The notes under the pieces: generated by a model
What the model was told of the DNA's origin: nothing
Databases searched by the model: none
The model's input: only the letters and a program-made list of their open reading frames with translations
Made by a program: the position numbers and the translations under genes
Shown: positions 37,351-45,790 of the stretch, in pieces
Position numbering within the stretch: the stretch's first letter is position 1
Layout: every line of letters starts with the position of its first letter
Assembly: GCF_029504575.1 (NCBI RefSeq)
Contig: NZ_JAQFII010000001.1
Location: forward strand, 5,649,001-5,713,000
Direction: 5' to 3'
Length of the DNA: 64,000 nt
From: Streptomyces sp. SPB162
GTDB taxonomy: Bacteria > Actinomycetota > Actinomycetes > Streptomycetales > Streptomycetaceae

Positions 37351-37829
37351 CCAGGCGCCGCGCGGCCCGCGTCGTCCTGCTGGATCCCGCCGACCGCATC
37401 CTGCTGCTGCACGGCCACGAACCGGCCGACCCCTCGACGACCTGGTGGTTCACCCCGGGCGGCGGGGTCGAGGACGGCGAGAGCCTGGAGGCGGCGGCCC
37501 GCCGGGAACTGGCCGAGGAGACCGGGATGACCTCGGTGGACCTGGGGCCGGTGCTGTGGGAGCGGACCTGTTCCTTCATGTTCGACGGGCGCCGCTGGGA
37601 GCAGGACGAGTGGTACTACCTGGCGCGAACGGGGACCACGGAATTCGACACCGCGGGGCACACCGAACTGGAGCGGCGCAGCGTCACCGGGCTTCGGTGG
37701 TGGACCTGCGAGGAACTTCTGTCCTCTCGTGAGACGGTGTACCCGATCAGGCTCGCCGGGCTGCTGCGTACGCTGCTCGACGAAGGACCCCCACAATTCC
37801 CGATCCCCCTGGGGACGGAGCGTGACTGA
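37347..37829 (+). CDS. Nudix hydrolase
   Basis: A 160-aa Nudix protein hydrolysing nucleoside diphosphate-linked substrates. The Nudix box GGGVEDGESLEAAARRELAE followed by ETGM is complete (Gx5Ex7REUxEExGU). It is coupled to sipZ by a GTGA overlap. The substrate is unknown; nearby residues WERTCSFMFDGRRWEQDEWY do not identify it. The same neighbour pair occurs in S. coelicolor as I recall it. Confidence 0.93.
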   Translation: MTRRRAARVVLLDPADRILLLHGHEPADPSTTWWFTPGGGVEDGESLEAAARRELAEETGMTSVDLGPVLWERTCSFMFDGRRWEQDEWYYLARTGTTEFDTAGHTELERRSVTGLRWWTCEELLSSRETVYPIRLAGLLRTLLDEGPPQFPIPLGTERD

Positions 37830-37868
37830 CGCACAATGGGGGGACGTACGGCTGAAGGGGAACATGCG

Positions 37869-38195
37869 ATGAGCGCCGAGGACCTCGAGAAGTACGAGAC
37901 CGAGATGGAGCTGAAGCTCTACCGGGAGTACCGCGATGTCGTCGGGTTGTTCAAATATGTGATCGAGACCGAGCGGCGTTTCTACCTGACCAACGATTAC
38001 GAGATGCAGGTGCACTCGGTTCAGGGCGAGGTCTTCTTCGAGGTGTCCATGGCCGACGCCTGGGTGTGGGACATGTACCGACCGGCCCGCTTCGTGAAGC
38101 AGGTCCGGGTCCTCACTTTCAAGGACGTGAACATCGAAGAGCTGAACAAGGCCGATCTCGACCTCGCGTCCGACGAGGCGGGCTTCAACAGCTGA
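37869..38195 (+). CDS. DUF2469 family protein
   Basis: A 108-aa acidic protein of the actinobacterial DUF2469 family, reading MSAEDLEKYETEMELKLYRE and RFYLTNDYEMQVHSVQGEVF. Function unknown. The ATG at 37869 has AAGGGG upstream, and an in-frame start at 37836 is less likely. The gene is conserved next to yraN. Confidence 0.9.
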   Translation: MSAEDLEKYETEMELKLYREYRDVVGLFKYVIETERRFYLTNDYEMQVHSVQGEVFFEVSMADAWVWDMYRPARFVKQVRVLTFKDVNIEELNKADLDLASDEAGFNS

Positions 38196-38239
38196 CCGGG
38201 TGCGCCGACCGGGGCGGCCCGTGAACCGGGTTGTCCGGG

Positions 38240-38248
38240 TTATCCACA
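38240..38248 (+). promoter_or_regulatory. perfect DnaA box TTATCCACA
   Basis: A 9-base match to the strict DnaA box consensus lies in the DUF2469-yraN gap. DnaA boxes outside the origin can titrate DnaA or place it as a transcription factor. Confidence 0.5.
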
Positions 38249-38273
38249 GGTAGGTTCAAGATCATCCGAAGTG

Positions 38274-38308
38274 CACCACCTCCGTCACAGTGAGTGGCGG
38301 AGGTGGTG
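38274..38308 (+). promoter_or_regulatory. hairpin sequestering the yraN ribosome binding site
   Basis: CACCACCTCCG (38274-38284) pairs perfectly with CGGAGGTGGTG (38298-38308) across a 13-base loop. The GGAGG at 38299-38303, the ribosome binding site for GTG 38312, is inside the stem. Confidence 0.55.
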
Positions 38309-38311
38309 TGC

Positions 38312-38671
38312 GTGAACGCACGAGCAGCCCGGGGCAGGTATGGCGAGGAGCTGGCGGTCCGCTGGCTCACCACGGCGGGCCTGAGGGTTCTGGAACGGAA
38401 CTGGCGGTGCCGCCGCGGCGAGGTGGACATCGTCGCGTCGGAGGGCGACGCGCTGGTGATGTGCGAGGTGAAGACCCGCACCGGGGGTGACTACGAGCAC
38501 CCCATGGCGGCCGTCACCCCGCGCAAGGCGGAACGGCTGCGGCTGCTCGCGGAGTACTGGCTCAGCGAGCACGGCGACCCGCCCTCGGGCGGGGTGCGGA
38601 TCGACCTCGTGGGCGTGGTTCTGCCCGGCCGCGGAGCGGCCCGGGTCGAGCATGTGCGGGGGGTGGCCTGA
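38312..38671 (+). CDS. yraN: UPF0102/YraN family protein
   Basis: A 119-aa protein with an endonuclease-like fold: [20 protein letters not shown], then [20 protein letters not shown] and [20 protein letters not shown] (ExK core). Cellular role unproven. GTG 38312 is preferred because GGAGG lies 8 bases upstream; the earlier GTG 38294 is inside a hairpin. The stop overlaps the comM ATG as TGATG. Confidence 0.9.
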   Translation: MNARAARGRYGEELAVRWLTTAGLRVLERNWRCRRGEVDIVASEGDALVMCEVKTRTGGDYEHPMAAVTPRKAERLRLLAEYWLSEHGDPPSGGVRIDLVGVVLPGRGAARVEHVRGVA

Positions 38672-39780
38672 TGGGCTTCGCCCGTACCTGCTCGGTGGCC
38701 CTGGTCGGTGTGGAGGGCGTGGTCGTCGAGGTTCAGGCCGACCTCGAGCCGGGGCTCGCCGCGTTCACCCTCGTCGGACTGCCCGACAAGAGCCTGAGCG
38801 AGAGCCGCGACCGCGTCCGGGCGGCGATCGTGAACAGCGGCGAGACATGGCCGCAGAAGAAACTCACGGTGGGCCTCAGTCCCGCCTCGGTCCCCAAGAG
38901 CGGCAGCGGCTTCGACCTCGGAGTCGCGTGCGCGGTCCTGGCCGCCAACGAACGGATCGCGCCCCTGACCATCGCCGACCTGGTGATGATCGGCGAGCTG
39001 GGTCTCGACGGCCGGGTGCGGCCGGTCCGCGGTGTGCTGCCCGCCGTCCTCGCCGCCGCCGACGCCGGATACCGGCAGGTGGTCGTTCCCGAACGCACCG
39101 CGGCCGAGGCCTCGCTCGTCCCGGGAGTCTCGGTGCTCGGCATCCGCACCCTGCGCCAGCTCATCGCGATCCTCAACGACGAGGCGGTCCCGGAGGAGAC
39201 GGCGGACCGGGACGAGGGGCGCCCCGACCCCCTCCTTGCCGGGCTCGCGGTGCCCGGCGCCGGCATCGGCACCGGAGTCTCCGACCGGCAGGTGCTCCCC
39301 GACCTGTCCGACGTCGCGGGCCAGCACACCGCCCGGCGCGCCCTGGAGATCTCCGCGGCCGGCGGCCATCACCTGTACCTGAAGGGCCCGCCGGGTGCGG
39401 GCAAAACCATGCTGGCCGAGCGGCTGGCTGGCCTTCTGCCGCGGCTCACCGCCCAGGAGTCGCTGGAGGTGACGGCGGTGCACTCGGTGGCCGGGATCCT
39501 CCCTCCGGGCAAACCGCTGGTCGACACCCCGCCGTACTGCGCCCCGCACCACTCGGCGACCATGCCCTCCATCATCGGCGGCGGCAGCGGTCTGCCCCGG
39601 CCGGGCGCGGTCTCCCTGGCTCACCGCGGGGTGCTCTTCCTGGACGAGGCGCCGGAGTTCAGCGGCCGGGTGCTCGACGCGATGCGCCAGCCGCTGGAGT
39701 CGGGGCATGTCGTGGTGGCCCGTTCCGCGGGAGTGATGCGGCTGCCCGCGCGCTTCCTGCTCGTCCTCGGTTGTGCATAG
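38671..39780 (+). pseudogene. comM: ComM/YifB AAA+ ATPase, N-terminal fragment (interrupted by element)
   Basis: The first 366 codons encode the Lon-protease-like N-terminal domain and most of the Mg-chelatase-like ATPase. Walker A is GPPGAGKTMLAERL and Walker B is GVLFLDEAPEF. The native frame runs to 39768, ending LLVL; the element then adds GCA and a stop at 39778. The missing part is at 47173-47688. ComM is a helicase that promotes recombination of incoming DNA in transformable bacteria. The split falls just before the conserved ANPCPCG motif and likely inactivates the protein. Confidence 0.92.
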
Positions 39781-39796
39781 GCGGTCACTGACCGGT
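39769..39796 (+). other. left end of the island with subterminal palindrome
   Basis: GGTTGTG (39769-39775) is the terminal inverted repeat. CGGTCACTGACCG (39782-39794) is a perfect 13-base palindrome, probably a recombinase arm or core-binding site. It lies between the end of comM and the first recombinase ATG. Confidence 0.6.
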
Positions 39797-39809
39797 GTAG
39801 CTTCCGCCG

Positions 39810-41318
39810 ATGCGGATCGAATCGACGTGGACAGTGCACTTCGCCAGCCGGGACTTACCCGAGCTTGAGGACGTGCCTCCCTACCTGTACGAAGCCCGGG
39901 AGGGGTGCGTTTCGTGGCTGGATGAGGCAGGGGTTCCCGACGGGCTGCCGTACCTGCTCTCACCGCGTTTCGAGTACGACGTGGTGCTCAACTCGTACTT
40001 CTTTCAGGCGAATCTGCTGACCGCCCCGTGGAACAGCAACGCGAACCGAGCGCGAGCGCTGGCCCGCTTCTGCGGCTTTTTGCACGTCGCGCGCGGAGGG
40101 AAGTCGTGGCGGCAGGCCACGGAGGCTGATCACATCGCATTCCACCAGTGGCGGCGGCGCGACGAGGCCGGGCCACGGGTCGAGGGCGATACCTGGAACC
40201 AGGAAGTCGCCCTCGTTAACCAGTTCTTCGAGTGGGCGGTCCGCAAGGGACATGTGACGGAAAACCCTATTCCACAGCGTCTGGCCAAGCCCGGTCCGCC
40301 GGGCACGGTGCTGGGCCCTCGCGCGTCGGCGACGGTGCCTGCCACCTATGCGCACGACGAGAACGGCGAGCGCATTGAGTGGATGCCGCCGCGGACCTAC
40401 CGGCTCTGGCGGGACGTCGGACTCCGTGGCTATGGTCCGGACGGACTGCCGTCCGGTCACTTCCGGGGCCGGTGGGCCTCTCGCAACACGGCCTTCTCCG
40501 ACCTGATGGTGCGCACGGGAGAGCGCCTGACCGAACAGTCATGCCTCTCCGTCTTCGAGGTTCCCTCCCGCACCGATGTGACTGGCTACCAGCGCTTTTG
40601 GCTGCCGGGAGCCATCGCGAAGAACTTCTCTGCGCGCTGGGTTTACGTCCCGCACAGCATGGTGCTGGACATCGCCGACTACGTGCAGTGGGACCGGGCG
40701 GACGCCGTGGAGCGGGCCCAGGCGGCGGGCCGCTACCAGCGCATCCGCCGTCCCTTGGTGATCAGCGACCCGGACCGGCCGGAGGTCGTCCACGCGCTGT
40801 CTGCCAGCGGGATCACACGGATGCGGCTGAGCGACCTGACCCCGGCCGAGCGCTACCGGCTGCTGCGGGAGACGGACAAAGGACTGGAGCCGGCGATGCT
40901 CTGGCTGACCGAGGACGGCATGCCGATGTCGGTCTCGGGCTGGAAGGCCATGTTCACCACGGCCAACGAACGCTGCCGCGCGGCCGGTCTTGACCTCGCG
41001 GCCCACGCCCACCTATTGCGTCACACGTTCGCGGTCGTCACCCTCGAACAACTTCAGCGCGCCCACATCGCCCAGCTCGGCGCGATGAATCAGTACCAGC
41101 GCGGCCACTACGTGAGGATCTTCGGGGACCCGTTGGACTGGGTCCGCCGCAGACTCGGACACCGGTCGATCCTCACCACTTTGATCTATCTGCACGCCTT
41201 GCAGGAGTTGGAGATGGAGACTCGCATGGCGTTGGTCCCCGACGTCTGGGAGGACCCGCGCGACACCCCGCTGGCCCAGCTCGGGGACGACGCCCTCGCC
41301 CCGGGAGTCGAGGAATGA
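39810..41318 (+). CDS. tyrosine recombinase 1 of the trio
   Basis: A 502-aa site-specific integrase with an N-terminal SAM-like DNA-binding domain (about 70-150; RARALARFCGFLHVARGGKS) and a C-terminal catalytic domain. Active-site residues visible are R239 (TGERLTEQ), H401-x-x-R404 (HLLRHTFAVV), H451 (RRRLGHRSILTT) and the nucleophile Y460 (LIYLHAL). All are present, so it looks active. Its stop overlaps the next ATG as ATGA (41315-41318), implying coupled translation. Tn554 TnpA is the likely counterpart. Confidence 0.88.
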   Translation: MRIESTWTVHFASRDLPELEDVPPYLYEAREGCVSWLDEAGVPDGLPYLLSPRFEYDVVLNSYFFQANLLTAPWNSNANRARALARFCGFLHVARGGKSWRQATEADHIAFHQWRRRDEAGPRVEGDTWNQEVALVNQFFEWAVRKGHVTENPIPQRLAKPGPPGTVLGPRASATVPATYAHDENGERIEWMPPRTYRLWRDVGLRGYGPDGLPSGHFRGRWASRNTAFSDLMVRTGERLTEQSCLSVFEVPSRTDVTGYQRFWLPGAIAKNFSARWVYVPHSMVLDIADYVQWDRADAVERAQAAGRYQRIRRPLVISDPDRPEVVHALSASGITRMRLSDLTPAERYRLLRETDKGLEPAMLWLTEDGMPMSVSGWKAMFTTANERCRAAGLDLAAHAHLLRHTFAVVTLEQLQRAHIAQLGAMNQYQRGHYVRIFGDPLDWVRRRLGHRSILTTLIYLHALQELEMETRMALVPDVWEDPRDTPLAQLGDDALAPGVEE

Positions 41319-43228
41319 GGCGCGCGGGACGCGGAAGTACGGGACCTGGCCGGCGGGCCGCCCTGCCCCAGGGGGACTACGCCGTCCCGGCCACCCCGGC
41401 GGGGAATCCGGACCTGGTTGTCGACTTCCACGGCGACGACGGCCGGAAGGGCCGGTTCGACTGCGGCACCCGGCCGTTGCCCGACTGGCGCCCCGCGCTG
41501 GCCGCGGCCTTCGCCCAGCGGACCGGTCCCGACGGCGGTCGACGCACGCTGTCTTCGGCCACCAGCGCCTGGCAGAGCCTGGGCCGACTGATGCGCTTCC
41601 TGGCGAAGCTACCCGTCCCGCCGGCGAGGCCGCAGGACCTGACCAGCAAGCACCTGGAAGCCTTCCTTGACGCTCGCGCCGAGTCTGCACCGACGACCGT
41701 CACGACCGACCTCCGCGAGATCCACTCGCTGTTCGTCCTTCCCGGGATCGCCCCTCTGATCAGCCCGGACGCCACGGACTGCCTGAAGCGACGCCTGCCG
41801 GACACGAGGATCAAGAAGAAGGCCCGCCAAGCGACGTCCGAGAAGCGGCCAAAGACCGACACGGTGGGCTACTCCGACGGTGAACTGGCCCGGCTCATGG
41901 CCGCTCTGCGAGCGGACTGCGCACGCATCCGCAATCGCATCGCCGCTGGTGAGGAGCTGTTGCGGCGCTTTCAGGAGGAACCGCAGACGCTCAGCGAAGA
42001 GCAACGGGCAGAGGGCCAGCAGCTGGCGCACATGGCTGCCACCGGCGAGGTCCCCTCGTTCCCCGGGCCGGTCCATGAAGCGCTGCCCGAACGCCTGGCC
42101 TGGGCGGGTCGGCTGTTTCTGACGCTGGATGACTTGGTGCCTCTCCTGCTGCTGATGGCTGCCCTGGCCGAGCGCAACGGCGAGACCGTCAAGGAGCTTC
42201 CGGCCCGGCACCGCGTCTTGGAGGGGAAGGCGGTGGAGGTCCGGGTGGTCAAGCGGCGCCGTGGTCCGAAGCGGTGGTTCGAGACGGTCACCTGGGAGAT
42301 CGGTCCGGCGAATCGGCAGCTGCACACCGCCGGGGGCTTCTACCTGCTGCTGCTTCAACTCGCTGCCCGCAGCAGGCAGTTCTGCGAGTCGGATCTCGCG
42401 GTCTGCGTCTGGCGCCACGGCACGAGAGCCGGAGTTCAGGGCCGGGAGGAACATTGCGCCCCGTTCGCGCGGTCGCTGCAAGGAGTAACCCTGCTGATGC
42501 CGCGCTGGGCCGCTGACAGACCACGTCCGCTGCTGGCCGACCCCGGGCCCGGCGGCGAACGGGTTCCGCTCCAGGTGACCTTCAACCGGCTCAAGACCAG
42601 CATGGAAGTGCGGCGGACCAAGCGGATGGGCGGCCATCTGCCGTCAGCAGCGAAGAGCAACACCATGGCGGTCCTGTTCCGCCACTACCTCAGCGGTGAT
42701 CCCGTGATCACCGAATGGGCTGAGGAAGTCCTCGGCGAGGCACTGGTCGATGCCGAACAGGCCGCTCTGCACGCCCACCAGCAGGCCCTCAAGATCGCCG
42801 GGAACACGTTGAAAGTCGTCTCGGGTCCGGTCAGCCCGGAGAGCCTGACGGCTGCGGGTCTGGATCCGGAGACCGCCGAACAAGCAGCGGCCGGCCAGCT
42901 GGACACCGGTTGGACGGCCTGCACGGACCATGATCACCACCCGGTCACTGAGGCCCCTTGCCAGGTCACCTTCCTGGACTGCTTCCACTGCGGCAACTGC
43001 TTGATCACCCGCGACCACCTGCCTCACCTGCTCGGTCTGCTGGACGCCCTCGTGGCTCGCCGCAGGCATCTGTCAGTCGACGACTGGTGGAAACGCTACG
43101 GGCCCGCCTGGGCGGCGATCCGCCGCGACATCCTCGCCAAATTCACCCCGGCCGAGGTGAAGAAGGCGGCGGCAGCCAAGGCCACCGACGACCTGCTGGA
43201 CCTGACCGAGAACCCGTGGGAGCTGTGA
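41315..43228 (+). CDS. tyrosine recombinase-like protein 2 of the trio
   Basis: A 637-aa recombinase relative. An N-terminal SAM-like region (about 80-160; SAWQSLGRLMRFLAKLPVPP) precedes a catalytic-like domain with R287 (ALAERNGETVKEL) and a late SNTMAVLFRHYLSGD segment (R456-H457-Y458). The C-terminal third has a possible metal site (CQVTFLDCFHCGNC) and conserved DHLPHLLGLL. The compact RHY box differs from standard recombinases, so catalytic competence is uncertain. It overlaps recombinase 1 by 4 bases and recombinase 3 by 1 base. Confidence 0.8.
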   Translation: MRRAGRGSTGPGRRAALPQGDYAVPATPAGNPDLVVDFHGDDGRKGRFDCGTRPLPDWRPALAAAFAQRTGPDGGRRTLSSATSAWQSLGRLMRFLAKLPVPPARPQDLTSKHLEAFLDARAESAPTTVTTDLREIHSLFVLPGIAPLISPDATDCLKRRLPDTRIKKKARQATSEKRPKTDTVGYSDGELARLMAALRADCARIRNRIAAGEELLRRFQEEPQTLSEEQRAEGQQLAHMAATGEVPSFPGPVHEALPERLAWAGRLFLTLDDLVPLLLLMAALAERNGETVKELPARHRVLEGKAVEVRVVKRRRGPKRWFETVTWEIGPANRQLHTAGGFYLLLLQLAARSRQFCESDLAVCVWRHGTRAGVQGREEHCAPFARSLQGVTLLMPRWAADRPRPLLADPGPGGERVPLQVTFNRLKTSMEVRRTKRMGGHLPSAAKSNTMAVLFRHYLSGDPVITEWAEEVLGEALVDAEQAALHAHQQALKIAGNTLKVVSGPVSPESLTAAGLDPETAEQAAAGQLDTGWTACTDHDHHPVTEAPCQVTFLDCFHCGNCLITRDHLPHLLGLLDALVARRRHLSVDDWWKRYGPAWAAIRRDILAKFTPAEVKKAAAAKATDDLLDLTENPWEL

Positions 43229-45321
43229 TGTCCTTGCTGACCTTCGCCGGCGCCGAGCCGGACCGGACCTCGTTGGACGCCAACCCGTTCGTCCTGCACG
43301 CACGGCAGTTGCGTCCCGAATTCCGGCTTGAGGACACCGCACGCTTCGACGCCGACGTCTGGCCGCTGACGCCGGTGCTGCTGAAGAACCAGAGCCGGCA
43401 GATGAGCCTGAGATTCGTACGCATCCCTGCCCGCTTCCGGGTCGTGATCAAGGAAATCTGCTACGGCATGTTGTCCGGCCCGCTGCCGCCGGGCGAAGAC
43501 TGGCCGGCGCCCGAGAGCGTCTACGCGTGGTTCGGGGAGATCATCCGTTTCCTGGACTGGATGGAGGCCCGTCCCACGGTCCTTCGCGACCTGACCGGAG
43601 ACGACCTGCTGGACTACCAGCGGTTTCTGACCACCGTCCTGAAGAAGGAGGGCGGCCGGACGCGGGCGCGGGCAGCGGTCCGCCAGTTCTGGCGGTGGCG
43701 GACCGTGCTCACGGCCGACCGTCTCCGCTTTGACCCGCGGCACGTCGACGGCTGGGGCGAGTCCAAGTCCCGGTCGAGGGCGGGGGAGAACTCCACCTCC
43801 CGGATTCCCGAACAGGTCCTCGGTCCGCTGTTCGCCTGGGCCCTGCGGTTCATCGACGAGTTCTCGCCGGACATCCTGACCGCCGTCGATGCCTGGCGCC
43901 AACGCCGCGGGGATAGGTCAGGCCCAGGCTTCCACCAGAGCAGAAACCTGCGGCAGGCCCTTGGCGCACTGCTGGACGAACACGTTGCCGCCGGCCGAGC
44001 GCTGCCCGGACTGGACGGCAAACTGAACAAGCTGCACCTCGCACGGACCCTTGGATGTTCACGGGCCTCACTGGACCACCACCGTGACTTGATCGACGAG
44101 GCAGTCGCGGCCGTCGGCATCTCCGCGACCACGTTCTTCGCGATCCCCATCACCCTGGATGCGGACGGCAGGCCATGGGTCGAGGGCATCGCCACCCACC
44201 ACACCCACCGCAACAGCCTTGCCGCACTGGCACGGCACCTGCATATCGCCTGCTACATCGTCATCGCCTACCTCTCCGGCATGCGCGACAGCGAGATCAA
44301 GCACCTCCGCCGAGGCTGCCTCACCATCGAGCGCGACGAAGATCAGATCCCTTACCGCTGGAAGATCAACAGCCTCGCCTTCAAAGGCGAGGACGACGCC
44401 GCAGGAGTCCCGGCGACCTGGAGCGTCGGCGAACCCGTTGCCCGAGCCGTCACCGCTCTGGAACGGCTGCACCGCCCGGACGTCCACGTCCTGATGTCCT
44501 GCACGGACTTCAGTCCCGGCAGCCTTGACCGCAAGGCCACCGAGCGAGCCCTGACCAACTCCTCCACCAACACCCAGCTCAACGAATTCGTGGCCTGGGT
44601 GAACGACTACTGCTCGCAGCACGAGCGAGCCGACGCCGTCCCTCAGGTCAACCGGCGAACCTTCCGACTCGTGACCTCGCAGTTCAGGCGAACGCTGGCC
44701 TGGTTCATCGCCCGCCGCCCAGGCGGCACGATCGCCGGCGCCCTTGCCTACCGCCACCACAGCGTTCAAGTCTTCGAAGGCTATGCAGGAACCAGCGAGG
44801 CCGGATTCCGGGCGGAGGTCGAAAGCGAACAAGCCCTCGCCCGAGGCGAGCACCTCATGGCCATGATCGACGCTCACGAGCACACCGCGCTGAGCGGACC
44901 GGCCGCAGAAGAGGCCGCCGAGCGGCTGGAAGCGTTCGGCCACCGGGCTCGCTTCCAGGGGCAGGTCGCCCTCGACGAGCGCCGACTCCAGCGGATCATG
45001 GAGCGGCACGAGCCCGCGATCTATCCCGGGAAGTACGTCACCTGCGTCCACGACCACACCAAGGCCCTCTGCGAAAAGGCTCGCCGAGGCCGGTCAGAAG
45101 GCCTTCCTGACCACGGCGCATGCCGCCCACTCTCCTGCCGCAACGTCGCCCTCACGCCCGCGAACATCGCCGCCTGGCAGAAGGAGATCCACCGCATCGA
45201 ACGCCGCCTCAAGACCCGGCGCATCATGCCGCCCCTCCTGCGACACCGGCTCATCGAACGACGGGACGAGATCGTCGCCTTCCTCGCCCGCAACACCCCG
45301 CACCTGGAGGCGACCGCATGA
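43228..45321 (+). CDS. tyrosine recombinase 3 of the trio
   Basis: A 697-aa recombinase starting at ATG 43228 (MSLLTFAGAEPDRTSLDANP), with GTG 43225 as an alternative. It has an N-terminal DNA-binding domain (about 90-160) and a catalytic domain with R353 (SGMRDSEIKHLR), Q485-x-R487 (SQFRRTLAWF; Gln at the usual His), H510/H511 (YRHHSVQVF) and Y519 (GYAG). The C-terminus has several cysteines (CVHDHTKALC, CRPLSC) resembling Tn554 TnpB-type tails. Its stop overlaps the DUF6262 ATG as ATGA. Confidence 0.85.
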   Translation: MSLLTFAGAEPDRTSLDANPFVLHARQLRPEFRLEDTARFDADVWPLTPVLLKNQSRQMSLRFVRIPARFRVVIKEICYGMLSGPLPPGEDWPAPESVYAWFGEIIRFLDWMEARPTVLRDLTGDDLLDYQRFLTTVLKKEGGRTRARAAVRQFWRWRTVLTADRLRFDPRHVDGWGESKSRSRAGENSTSRIPEQVLGPLFAWALRFIDEFSPDILTAVDAWRQRRGDRSGPGFHQSRNLRQALGALLDEHVAAGRALPGLDGKLNKLHLARTLGCSRASLDHHRDLIDEAVAAVGISATTFFAIPITLDADGRPWVEGIATHHTHRNSLAALARHLHIACYIVIAYLSGMRDSEIKHLRRGCLTIERDEDQIPYRWKINSLAFKGEDDAAGVPATWSVGEPVARAVTALERLHRPDVHVLMSCTDFSPGSLDRKATERALTNSSTNTQLNEFVAWVNDYCSQHERADAVPQVNRRTFRLVTSQFRRTLAWFIARRPGGTIAGALAYRHHSVQVFEGYAGTSEAGFRAEVESEQALARGEHLMAMIDAHEHTALSGPAAEEAAERLEAFGHRARFQGQVALDERRLQRIMERHEPAIYPGKYVTCVHDHTKALCEKARRGRSEGLPDHGACRPLSCRNVALTPANIAAWQKEIHRIERRLKTRRIMPPLLRHRLIERRDEIVAFLARNTPHLEATA

Positions 45322-45728
45322 CCCGCCAACTCGCAGTCCCCTCAGAACTCAGGGTCCGCGCCGTCCTCGAAGAGCTCCGACGACAGGCAGCCGACGAAGG
45401 CAAGGCCCCCAGCGTCCTCGCCCTGGCCAGGAAGCTCGGCTTGAGCAACACGACGTTCCGCCGCCACTTCCCCCACATCGCTCGCGAGGTCACCGAGAGC
45501 CGATCCTCGTCAGGCGGCTCCTCCGGCGAGGAGCGTCAAAGCCGGCTCGACATGGTCGTCGCGAGAAACGCCAAGCTCAAGATCGCCAATCGAACCCTCA
45601 AAGGACATCTGAAGCTTGCTGCGGCCCAGATCCAACGCCTCGCTTCTGAGAACGCACAGCTACGGCAAGCACTGGAAGCGTCCGCCAAGGTCACCCACAT
45701 CGGCCCAGCTCGGCAACCACGACCCTGA
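45318..45728 (+). CDS. DUF6262/TnpC-like accessory protein
   Basis: The 136-aa protein has an HTH-like N-terminal half (SVLALARKLGLSNTTFRRHF) and a C-terminal coiled coil (NRTLKGHLKLAAAQIQRLAS). This plan matches DUF6262 proteins, which accompany recombinase trios, and the small TnpC of Tn554 that influences transposition orientation and efficiency. It is translationally coupled to recombinase 3 by a 4-base overlap. No catalytic motif is seen. Confidence 0.82.
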   Translation: MTRQLAVPSELRVRAVLEELRRQAADEGKAPSVLALARKLGLSNTTFRRHFPHIAREVTESRSSSGGSSGEERQSRLDMVVARNAKLKIANRTLKGHLKLAAAQIQRLASENAQLRQALEASAKVTHIGPARQPRP

Positions 45729-45790
45729 AAGGTCAACGTTTGAAACTATGAGCACCAAATGATCTCGCAGCACACCGATCGGAGAGGCGC

